From assembly GCA_026873275.1 (NCBI GenBank), contig JANTUC010000009.1, positions 868,001 through 932,000 of the forward strand: a stretch of DNA of 64,000 nt, read 5' to 3'. The notes below the pieces were generated by a model. It saw nothing but the letters and a program-made list of their open reading frames with translations. It did not search any database and was not told where the DNA came from. Positions within the stretch are counted from its first letter, which is position 1. The number at the start of each line of letters is the position of its first letter. The position numbers and the translations under genes were made by a program. Origin of the DNA: Pseudopithomyces maydicus (Eukaryota; Ascomycota; Dothideomycetes; Pleosporales; Didymosphaeriaceae). Shown in pieces: positions 12,096 to 24,700 of this stretch.

Positions 12096-12701
12096 AGAGA
12101 GCGACGGATGGTGCAGGATGCAAGCAGCGAGAGGTCAGGTGTCTCGCATGCCCCCGTGTCCGTCTTGTCGTAGCTGTCCAGGCGGTCGTCTTATTAGCCA
12201 AGCTACCAGCTGCCTACCTGCGCCTGCTACCTACGTACGGTGCCTGCTAAACACAGGTGCTCCATTACGTCTTCGACCTTGGCCGTCTGGACAGAGGCAT
12301 TGCGACGCCGGCCACCGCTGGGACCCACTCGCAAGTCCAGAGCCTCGCTTCCCATCTTGCTTCGCCCTTCTCTGCCCACCCAACTGGCTCGCTGCCGGCC
12401 TGTGCCATCGCCGGACCTGCCACGTCTAAGCATCCCGTCTTCGTTTGCCTGGCCGGCAAAGCTGTGTGGTCTGTCGCTGCTGCCATACTGCAGAATCAAG
12501 ACCACCCGTCCGTCTAACCAATCATAACACTTGTGATTACACCATTCACCCCGGGGGCTCAAGACGAAGTCAGGGCCGCCAGACCTCGCATGAACCGCCA
12601 AAACACTTCACTTGCTCTCGATACTTGCTTCATCGTCGAGTTGGGGCTCCAACCTCCTCCGAACCCCATCCAGAGCGGTAGCCCTGCTGCAGATACGCGA
12701 G

Positions 12702-15700
12702 ATGCCCCAAGAAACAGGACCCCTGCCTGCTCTGTCCGTCCTGAACAGACATGCGAAGCTTCTCCATGGACCCGACCATCTGCACCACTTGGTTCGCTCA
12801 TCGTCGGCGGCTGGCGGACCCGCCATCGACTTCCTGGAACATGGAGTGAAGAGGCGGGTCCTGACCTACCACGAGCTACATGTAGCAAGCGATGCTCTTG
12901 CGGCGAGCATCCGAGCACGTCTAGCGAGCCTGGAATATGCTTCCGACATCGTTCCAGTCCTTCTGCCCCAATCTCCAGAGCTGTACATCGCCTTGCTCGC
13001 CGTTCTAAAGGCTGGCAGAGCATTTTGTCCGATAGGCCTCGATTCACCCCCTGAGAGAATTGCCTTCATTCTCAAAGACATCTCGGCAGCCATTGTCGTC
13101 ACTGCTGCCGACTTCCAGGAAAAGCTTCCCTCACCAACCTCTGTGCAGGTGTTGCTCCTTGACAGTGACGAGCGTGCAACACCCATGCCTCCAGAGCCAG
13201 AGACGCGCGACTCACGCCAATCGCTGTTGGCATATGTTCTATACACGTCAGGGTCCACTGGTCTTCCAAAGGCTGTCAGTGTATCGCATCGTGCTGTCAC
13301 TCAAAGCTTACTGGCCCATGATCAACATATCCCACCTTTCACGCGCTTCTTACAGTTCGCAGCACCTACATTTGATGTGTCCATCTTTGAGATATTTTTC
13401 ACGCTCTATCGAGGGTGCACTTTGGTTGGATGCACACGAGAGAATATGTTGAATGACTTGCCTGCTACCATCGCTTTGCTTCAGGCAGACGCTGCCGAAC
13501 TCACGCCCACAGTAGTCAGCAACTTACTCCGAGGTCGCGACAGTGTGCCCGGCCTCCAATTACTATTGACAATTGGAGAGATGCTCACAAGAGACGTCAT
13601 CGATGAGTTTGGTGGCAGCGAAACGCAGCCTAGTATGCTTTGGGCCATGTACGGGCCTACAGAAACCGCAATCCACTGCACTCTCCAACCTCGCTTCTCC
13701 CGCTCATTCCCACCAACGAATATCGGCTTTCCTTTGGAGACTGTCATGACCATCGTTGCGGCTCCTGGCTGCACATTTTCTTCAACACACGACCTTGAAA
13801 TCTTATCTCAGGGCGAGATAGGCGAGCTAGTCATTGGAGGCCCTCAAGTCGCCGATGAATATCTCAACAGATCGGAGTTGACATTAGCTTCATTCATTCA
13901 TGATCCGGAGTATGGCTACCTATACCGTACGGGAGATAAGGCTCGACTGTGCTCCGACGGAACCATTGAATGCTTGGGACGTATTGCATCAGGTCAAGTA
14001 AAGCTGAAGGGACAGCGAGTCGAACTTGGGGAAGTTGAGCAGACCATTATGAAGATTGACAACTGCCATAGTGCAGTTGCAGCCGTTATTCAAGACACTC
14101 TGGTTGCATTTTGTGCAACAAACCCTTGTACAGTGTCGCGTGAGACTGTCCAAGAAATTTGCAGGCTGTGGTTACCAACCTACATGATACCCACTGGTAT
14201 TGTCTTTGTTGATTGTATGCCGCAGCTTCCGTCCGGGAAAGTTGACAAGAAGGCTCTGGAAATTGAGTACCTGAGAGCACAACGCCAATCAAATTCTTCG
14301 GTAGGTGAAGCATGTTGTGCAGAAATTCTGTGTATCACACTTAATTTGCACAATATTGCCCACTTTAAAGAATCATACCCAACCTCGTTTTTTATCGCGT
14401 AGACTTGCATTAGCTGACTTGGATACCTGGTGTGCAGATGCTGTCTTCCATGAATGAGTCAGAAGATTCTATCACCTCCATCTTCCAACGCATGTTCGGA
14501 CGAAAGATCGAAGACGATGAAGACTTCATAAATTTTGATCTGGACTCTTTGCGATCCATCCGCCTCGCTTCTGAAATACGTCAGCGAGGTTATGAAGTCG
14601 GTCCGATTGACATTCTTGCAGCCAAAAATATCAAAGGCTTGAAGATCCTGTGCAATGAAAACAAGATTGACCATGTTAGAGACACGGTCGATGTTTATAT
14701 TGACCCGAGTTCTATTTCGGATATTCCCGAGTTAGAGCCATATCGCACTGACATCGCCTGTATACTACCCTGCACGCCACTGCAAGAGGCAATGCTAACG
14801 GAGACGACTATGAGACCTAGCGCATATTGCAATTGGATCGAGGTAGAACTGTTTGAGAGATACGCGTTATCACGAATACGCAGTGCCATCGAAACCCTTG
14901 TGCAACAGAACGAGATTCTTCGCACTGGGTTTTGCATGGCCAATATGACGTCCTTACGGCTAACGAAATATGACATCGACGAGTCCATCAAGTTTGCTAC
15001 CACTTCAAGAGATACCGCTGCCGATAGAGCCGCGACCCACTTTGAATCAACCTCAGCTCCTGCACCCTTGACTCCTGCCTCCTCCGCCTATTCCAGCCTA
15101 GGCTCGTCGTTTGTGCAGATTGTGTGGAAAAATGTACATCCTACTACAGTATTCGAGACCTCTTCTTTCTCCAAAGCCTATTCCATCGAATCAGCCCAAT
15201 CTCTTCTGCATCCGTTGACTGTGCAGATCAACAATACGGCAGAACATCCACGTCTTCTTTTCCAGCTGCATCATGCCATATATGATGGTTGGTCCTTCGA
15301 TCTTATGCTACGCGATTTGGATGAATTATTGCATGGAAACTTGGTGACAAAGCGGCCGCAATATCGCGAGATAACGAAGCACTACTTGGAAATATCCAAT
15401 TCAGACCGGCTGAGCAAGAGTGCGGACTATTGGCGAAACATTCTCAGCGGCTATCACCCAAGGCCGCTCCCGAATTTCAATGGCAATACTGTCCCTTCTA
15501 CAGGTCGTTGTTCATTTCACGGTGAATATAACATTGACCCAGTAGCTCTTTCCGCCGGCGCAAAGAAGTATCTGATTCATCCCCAGGTATTCTATCAGGC
15601 TGCTCTAGCGCTTGTCTTCGGCCAGTATATAGGCACCTCTGACACTGTTATTGGAAGCGTAACATCTGGAAGGACTGTCCCTGTTACGCGCGTGGAAGAG

Positions 15701-18700
15701 GTTATGGGACCCTGCATTGCCACTTTGCCTTGTCGGATAGATCTGTCCTGTACGACCATCGAGGACTTGTTACGGACCACGCACCAAGCCAATCGGGATA
15801 TGCTAGAGCATTGCGTATTACCGCTGCGCGATATCGTAAAATTATGCGAATTACATCCAGGAGAACGTGTGTTCGATATTCTCTTGGTTTGGCAAGAGTC
15901 TCTGGTTTCAGCCGCCAATCGAGACCTCTCCCTTCGAAAGGTCGATAGCGCCGACGATTCCGAATTCAAAATCACCTTCGAGCTTGAACCAAGCGAGGGA
16001 AAGATGTTATATCGGATAACATACGACCCTTCCACGATACCAGCTCCGCAAGTCGAAATCTTCGCGAAACAGATACAGCATACTGTTAAGTACTTCCTTG
16101 CCAATCAAACTGATACACTGGATCAAGCCAAGAGATCCTTCAATTCAGAAGAGCTCTCGATCGCAAATTCTCAGCCCAACATTCAAACTTTTCAGCATGG
16201 ACCTGCTCATGCTGTGGAAAAATGGGCTGCACAGCTGCCAGATAAAGACGCTCTTATCATAGGTTCTATCGTTGATGGAAGCATGAGAATCAGCGAAACA
16301 CTATCGTATTATTCTCTCAACGCCCGTGCAAACCAGCTCGCACATGCTCTAATAGGTGCTGGAGTCGGAAGCGACCAGCTTGTATGCGTGATTCTGGAAA
16401 AATCGGTGGATCTTTACGTCTCAATCCTGGCAATTCTCAAGATAGGATCTGGGTATCTACCAATCGTGCCAGGTACCCCTTCGGAGCGAGTCAACCAGAT
16501 CCTGACTGATGCTGCTATCAAAGTTTGTGTATGCGATAGCAAATTTCCGAAAGCTATTCAACGGGATGACCTTGTGATTCTTGACCCCCAGGACTTGGAA
16601 GTTGCGAAATATCCAGAGCATAATTTGATACTTCCGTACGACGGTTCTCATTTGGCATATGCAGTGTTTACTTCGGGTAGTACTGGCAAGCCTAAGGGTG
16701 TCCTCGTAACGCAGGACAATCTAATGAGTAACATCCACCACCTCTCCAATCTCTACCCATACAAAGAGGATTCTAAGCTTCTTCAATCGTGCTCACAAGC
16801 ATTCGATGTCTCGGCCTTCGAGATATTCTTCTCCTGGTATGTAGGAATATGCTTGTGCACAGCTACGCAGGATGATCTGTTCTTCGATCTTGAGGCTGCA
16901 ATCAACATCTTGGAAATAACCCATCTAAGCCTTACTCCAACAGTGGCAAGCTTGGTCGATCCTGCCAATACGCCGAAGGTTGAATTTCTAGTCACTGCTG
17001 GCGAAGCGCTGACGGAGATTGTTAAGAGAAGATGGGCGGGGAACAAGTTGTATCAAGGTAAGCACTTTCAGATAAATGGAAGGCTCAGATTAGGTTAAGA
17101 TGGCCGATGAAAAGGCTAATGGCTATCGTGTTTTGATTTTTGACATGTTTTCAACGTACACTTGCTGATAAAAGTATAGGATACGGTCCATCGGAGACTA
17201 CTAACATCTGTACGGTGAAGCCTAGTGTCACAGACTCTGATTTGATCAACAACATCGGGCCAGTTTTTCCAAATACCTCACTCTTAATCCTTGAGCCGGG
17301 GAGTGATAACATTGTCCTCCGAGGTGCAGTGGGTGAGCTTTGTTTTGGCGGCGCACAAGTCTTCAGGGGTTACCTCAACCAGCCTCACCTCAACGCTGCA
17401 AAGCTTCTCCAAACCACATACGGCCGTATATATCGATCCGGTGACCTAGGGAGACTATTGCCGAATGGTGATATCTTATCTATAGGGCGTCTCGATGACC
17501 AAATCAAAATTCGCGGACAGCGAGTTGAACTTGGTGAGATTACAGCATCGATATTGAAGAACTCGGCTGTGCTTGATTGCGCTACTGTTTTGATTGAAGA
17601 CGAAAACAAAAACCAGAAGCTAGTAGTATTTTGGGTTCCGAAAGATGCCACATTACCGCAGGATCTTCAATACAGCGTCCGATACACTGCCTTTTGTGCT
17701 ATCAACCCAAGTAGTTACCGGTCGCAAGTACAGGAGATGTTTGACTCTATTTCTCTGCAGCTACCAACGTATATGTTGCCAACGCACATCGTGCCTATCA
17801 ATTTCCTTCCAATGACCCCTCAAGCGAAAATCGACAAGGCGATGCTGCGAAACACATTTAAAAGTCTCGATCAAGTATATCTAGAAGTCACATCCATGGG
17901 AAATGTAGTGAGCCAAGACAGCGGCATATCTTCTGCATTACATATGAAGATTGCAAAGGCACTATCACAAACTCTTAATCAACCTCTGGATAGCATCAAA
18001 CGGAGCTCATCATTTTTCAATCTTGGGTTGGATTCTGTCTCAGCAATTCATTTCGCCAAATTACTGCGAGATGCAGGTTTTCATCATCTTCCTGTTTCGG
18101 ACATCCTCAAGAATCCTACTGTGGAACGGCTATCCGGGATACTTGGAGAGAATACTTTTCCGGACTCAAGTATTCCAAGGCATGAATGTAAGAATCTTTA
18201 TCCTAACTGAACGACCTACTCTTACACTGACCACACTGCAGTAGTAATGAATGTGTTCAATCCAGAGCAGCTTCGCCAAGTCTACTCTAAAGTCGAGGGT
18301 CTCCAAGTAGATCGCGTATTGCCTTGTACACCCCTTCAGGAAGCCATGCTATCAGTATCGTCATCGTATTCCTCATTCCACCGGGATGAGGAACACACCG
18401 GTGGTCGACGTATCGGTTATTACAACGCGATGACCTTTGCTGTACATGGCAATCTAGATCGCTTAAAGGCATGCTGGGAACGCATGGTCAACAGACATGA
18501 TATCCTACGGACTACGTTCGTACCCACTGATCATCCAGAGTATGCGTTCGCTCAGGTGATTTTACAACGCGTCTCATTGGTTTGGGATAAAATCGATGCG
18601 AGCACTAACGTTAGCATTTATGCGGCCCAAGTAATTCCTGGCTTGCTGGAGTTACACAAACCACCCATACGTCTAGCTATTCAAAAAGATAGCACGTCGG

Positions 18701-21700
18701 AGAGACTAGTCTTTTGCTGTCATCATGCGCTTTACGACGGAGTAGCCATAAACACTCTTTTGGACGAGGTACAGAGCATCTATTTCGACCGAGGTCTCCT
18801 GGATACTATACCATACGAGATTTACTTGCGTCATATGATGCATGGTAGCTCGGAAGAAGCTCTGGGGTTCTGGAAAAACTCTCTTGCGGATTTTGAGCCA
18901 CTATACTTTCCGGATATTTCCGGAAAGGTACTACAGCCTTTCCAGCCAAACAGCTGTGTGCAAAGGACACTACAAACGCCACTCAGCGTGGCGTTGAAAC
19001 AATGCCGAGCGACATCTTGCTCACTGTTGTCCGAGGTACAGGCTGCCTGGGCAAAGCTCTTACATTTTGTTCTATCGGACGACAGCCTTTGTTTTGGAAA
19101 TGTAGTCAGTGGTCGCACTTTAGCTGAGGAAGGTCTTGACCGTTTGGTTGCACCGTGTTTCAACACCCTTCCATTGCGTTTGATTTTTGACTTCAGCAAC
19201 TCTAACATTGAGCTGTGCAAGAAGCTCCATGCGCTCAACGTGGACATGCTACCTTTCCAGCTAACGCCCCTTCGATGGATTCAGTCAAAGATACGACAAG
19301 ACCAAGGCCCTTTGTTTGACACGCTTGTAATTCTGCAACAGCCCAGCTCACCTCTAGATGAATCAATTTGGTCTTTAGAGCTGGATGATGGGCAGATGGA
19401 CTTGCCCATGGTCTGTGAAGTAACCCAGGATCAGAACAATGATAAGCTAGTGCTTCGACTCCATCATCAGCAAAACTTATGTTCGGAGGATGATGCTAAA
19501 ATTTTGGCGGAAATTTTCGATAACGCCTTCCAGTCGTTGATTCGATTCCCAACAGCAGCCGCGCATGACACCTTAGGATACCCAGACCGACTTCTGGGCC
19601 AGTCAAACATGAACTTCCAAGCTTTCGAAACTTCAGATAATGGGCTCCTACATTCAGCATTCGAGCGAAACGCGAACGAAAGACCTAATAGTATCGCTCT
19701 CGATTTTCGTCACCCCGATGGATGCGTAACGGCTCTGACATTCTACGCCTTGAACAGAAAAGCCAATCAGCTTGCTTATCTACTGGTCCAGCATGGTATA
19801 GTTCCAGAAGATGTCATTCCCATCTGTATGGCAAAAAGACCAGAGTTTTATATCAGCATTCTCGGAGTGTTAAAAGCAGGTGCAGCATTTTCACCAGTCC
19901 ACCCCGATCTACCTAAGGCAAGGAAAAGGTTCATGGTTTCTGAATTGCAGCCGAAGCTGATACTTGGATGTGAGAGCTCCATCGAGTGGCTGGACGGTAT
20001 GCTTGTAGTCAATGTAACGACTATCGGCCAAGTTCCTGCTACCAAAATTGTCGTACCGGGACTTTCGCCCGCAAACACCGCCTACTGTTTGTATACATCG
20101 GGTTCCACAGGATTACCTAAAGCTGTCAATATGGAACATTGCTCACCAGTCCAAACGATCGAGAGTTCTAGATCGCTAATACCTTGGGACCATGGCTCAA
20201 GACTTCTGCAATACGCTGCCATTACATTCGATATGTGCTACTACGATTGCTTTCTGGCGTGGACATTTGGGTTCACACTATGTGCTACCAGCCAAGAGGC
20301 GATGCTCAACAATCTTACTGGGTCTATCAATACGTTAAAAGTAAACCTTCTTGACCTCACACCATCTGTGGCGGCAGCTCTAAGGCGGAGTGAAATACCA
20401 GGTGTCAAGTGGCTCTATTGCATTGGAGAAACAATGACCCCTGAAGTGGTGAGCGAATGGCACGGTTCTTGCGTCAACTCATATGGGCCTACAGAAACTG
20501 CATTCTGTACTACAATCTTTCCAACTTGCCCATCTGTGAAAACTTCAGTCATTGGTCGCCCTTTTCCGACAACTTCTTTTGCTATAATGCCTATTAGGGA
20601 GAGCGAGCAGTACCTATCTTTGGTGTCGGTGAATTGTATATTGGTGGAGCTCAGCTCGCTCGAGGGTATCATGGTCAACTTCAACTCACAGAAGAGAGGT
20701 TTGTGCAAGCTTATGGCCAGAGATACTACAAAAGTGGCGACATGGTCCGCATGCTGGGGGATGGTAATTTTGAGTTTCTTGGACGCATCGATGACCAGAT
20801 CAAGATCAGAGGATTGCGCGTTGAACTTGGTGAAATCAACAGAACACTCATCGGAACTGATGAGATCATCACAGCTGCAACGACGCAAATAATGAAAAGG
20901 AATGACGAGCAGAAAGAACAACTTGTCGCCTTTCTTGTGCTTCGATGCCCGGCCAATGAGAGCACGGAGTCAAAAATTAGGGTTGTGGCTAAGCAAAGGG
21001 CGAAAGACACCTTACCTTCTTACATGGTGCCGCAATTCTATGTATTCCTTGATCAGATACCCAAGTCCATGGCCGGGAAAATCGACAAAAAAGCATTAAC
21101 GAGTATCTTTCGTGAATCGACAGAACTCAATAAAAGTTTTGATGATACGGAGGACGATACCTTCAATTACCAATGGAATCAGCGAGAAAACATCATCCGA
21201 GATATTCTGTCAAAGCTGTCTGGAATTTCGAAGAACGATATTGGGCCCAGAACTACCATCTTCCGGCTTGGGCTTGACAGCATAAGCGCTGTACAAATCG
21301 CAACTGCTCTCCGTGAGCAGGGTATGCAAGCAAATGCAGCAGATGTTATGAAGCATTCGAACTGTACAGATCTTGCTACATATCTCGAGCGTATATCAGA
21401 CGTTAACACTCCAAGGATCAAACCATTCGATTTCGAGGCATTCGAAATAAACTATAGAAATGATATTGAGAGTACCTGTGGTATTCCAGGGGATCGGATT
21501 GAAGCAATAGTCCCTTGCACGCCTCTGCAGAATAGTATGCTATCGCAGTTTGTTGCAAGAGATGGAGAGGTTTATTTCAACTTCATGCGCCTACGCTTGG
21601 TCGAAGGTATCAATTTGGACCAACTGAAGACCGCCTGGCAGACAACCATTCAGAAGCATCGTATGCTACGCACTGGTTTCATGCACGTCAATGACAAAAG

Positions 21701-24700
21701 CACAGCTTTCGCAATGATTCATTACGCACCCAATGCTGAAGTTCTTCCCTGGGAAACTCCTACAGAGTATGTCTGTGCAACCGAAGAATGGCTGCGTGAC
21801 TCTGCATCGAAAGCAGTAAAACACTTGCAAAGATCACCATGGTGTGTACGCGTGAAAGAGAATAATGGGACTATTTATCTTGAAGTGGCGCTATTACATG
21901 CCATATTCGACGCTCAAAGCTTACGCCTGTTCTTCGACGACGTCACCGCTTCATACCAGGGCGCACCCATGATACCAGCGAAGCCTCTGGAGCCCATCAT
22001 TGAGCATTTCCTCTCTTCTTGTAATAACAAACATACTGCTTCAAATAAATTTTGGGAAAAACTCGGCAAGGAAGCTGTTCCCACCCGCTTTCCAAATCTG
22101 TCGCCTCTACGCTTCGACCCAGAACCCCCAGTCACAGTTCTTAAGTCATCATCGATGGGTTTAGGAGAGCTTGAGACTGGGTGCATGGCCTCAAATATCA
22201 GTCTTCAAGCTGCAGGCCTTGCCAGCTGGGCAGCACTTTTATCTGCCTACTTGGGAGAACCTTCTGTTACGTTTGGCGTAGTTCTCTCCGGTCGAAGCTT
22301 TGAAGGCGCAGAATCCGTTGTATTTCCTTGTATTAACACTGTTCCATTCGTTTGCAGAGTTACAGGTCAACGAGGTGAGATTTTGGACGGAGTTATGTCA
22401 CTCGCCGCCGAGCTCCAACAGCACCAATTTACACCGCTCAACCAAGTTCAGAAACTTATGGGTTATTCTCATGAAACGCTTTTCGATTCTATATTCGCAT
22501 TTCAAAAAGTTGCCAAAGATGATAAAGCGGATCAATTGTGGACCGTCGTGGACGAACAGGCTTCCATAGAATATCCGTTATCAATCGAGCTTGAGCCAAG
22601 AAACGGGCGATTGGATTACCGATTGACATTCTTACCTCACGTTCTACCGAGGAAACAGGCTGAAATTCTGCTCGAGCAGTTAGATCACTTGTTGCACCAT
22701 TACATATTCTCGACGTCGAGCGACGAGATCATAGATCCTGAACTCTATTCAATCATACCTCCCAAAATAACCAGCATTCCATCTGAAATCGAACTGCTAC
22801 ACGAATTTGTAGAACAGACTGCGTCGAAACGGCCAAAGCACATTGCATTCGAATTTGCAACATCAATGCACCACGATACTTTCGCAAGTAGAAGCTGGAC
22901 TTACGCTCAACTTGATGGCGAAGGAAACAGAATCGCAAATCTACTGATTTCGTATGGTGTAAAACCTGGTGAATTAGTTGGTATCTGTTTTGAGAAATGC
23001 CCCGAAGCATCATTTGCAATACTAGGTATACTTAAAGCTGGCTGTGCATTCGTCGCACTTGACCCTGGAGCGCCTAATGCTAGAAAGGCCTACATCATAG
23101 AGGATTCATGCGCCTCGGTCGTGCTTACGATGACTGCTCAGTCTGAAGGTTTTCAGAATAACTTGGGCACGGAAATCATAAAACTTGACGAGGAAGAATG
23201 GCACTCAAGGTCAGCTGAAAAACCAGTAATTGAACGAGATATCGATCCTCAGGACCGGAGCTACTGTTTGTATACTTCTGGTACTACCGGTACACCAAAA
23301 GGCTGCGAGATCACGCATGAGAATGCTGTACAGGCAATGCTGGCTTTCAAACGCCTGTTTTCAGGTCACTGGGATGACAATTCTCGATGGCTCCAGTTCG
23401 CGTCATTTCACTTCGACGTTTCTGTACTTGAACAGTATTGGAGCTGGTCAGTTGGAATATGTGTTGTTTCTGCACCCCGAGATTTAATTTTTGAAGATCT
23501 AGCCGGATCAATCAGAACGCTAAAGATCACACATATTGACCTGACCCCAAGTCTGGCTCGTACTCTTCATCCTGACGACGTCCCGACCCTTCACAAAGGT
23601 GTTTTTATCACTGGTGGCGAAAGCCTTAAACAAGAAATTCTTGATGTCTGGGGCTCACATGGCGTCATTTACAACGGATATGGCCCTACTGAAGCTACTA
23701 TAGGGTGCACTATGTATGCTCGTGTTCCCACCAATGGCAAACCGTCGAACATTGGGCCTCAGTTTGACAATGTAGGGTCTTACGTTTTACGAATGAATTC
23801 GGACCTACCCGTATTAAAGGGTGGAGTGGGTGAGCTTTGTGTATCAGGTCAGCTTGTGGGCAAGGGCTATCTCAACCGATCTGAGTTGACCAAGGAGCGC
23901 TTTTCTCATCTTAAACGCTTTGATGAGCGGGTTTATCGTACAGGTGATCTAGTAAGGTTACATTACGATGGAACATTTGATTTCTTGGGTCGCGCAGACG
24001 ATCAGGTCAAACTGCGTGGCCAGCGGCTCGAAATCGGCGAAATCAACGCTGTCATCAAAGAAAGTGATATCGCAATAGCAGATATTGCTACATTAATCCT
24101 GAAGCATCCGAAGCAACAAAAAGAGCAACTAGTCACTTTTATTGTAATTGAGGCTGGTAAGCGAGGCCAGGCGAAGATACTACTGGAAAAGAGTGGTAGT
24201 CTGCGGAAAGCTAAAGAAACCTGCGAGGAAAGATTACCACCTTACATGGTGCCCACTCACTTTGTGGCCTTGAGCACCATGCCTCTTTCCATCAACAATA
24301 AAGCTGAAATACGGAAGCTAAAAGAGTTGTACGAAGATCTGTCTGTGAATGATCTACATGTTCTCTCTTCGGGATTACAAGCGAGGGATGAGACATGGTC
24401 GAAGCAAGAGGAGAAGATCCGCGATGTGATCCAGTCATCATTGAATATTACCGATGACTGCTTCACTAAGGACACGAGTTTCTTCGAGTTAGGAATGGAT
24501 TCGATCTCCATAATTGGTGTTTCAAGAGCGTTCAAGCAGGCTGGACTCCAAAATGCAGCAGCATCCGTCATCCTTAAGAATGCGACAGTCCGTCGCCTTG
24601 CAAGGGCTCTATCTGACGAACTGGCTGCGAAAAATGCACAAGGCTCTATCATTTCAGTGCAACAATCGATTGTAGCACTACAACATCGACACAAACGCAC

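Larger units (their letters stand above)
11376..12701. promoter_or_regulatory. Divergent promoter between the ABC transporter and the NRPS
   Basis: 1.3 kb with no supportable gene. It carries an exact inverted ATCWGATAA site at 11738-11746, a G10 run at 11763-11772, a GA-rich simple repeat at about 12043-12095 and a CCAAT box at 12518-12522, 180 bp before the NRPS start. CCAAT boxes are bound by the HAP complex that recruits the iron regulator HapX in related fungi; its use here is inference. Confidence 0.6.

Noticed and set aside
12612..12701. Upstream extension of the NRPS by 30 residues
   Set aside because: The frame is open but has no ATG before 12702, and the family-like LSVLNRH stretch starts just after 12702.
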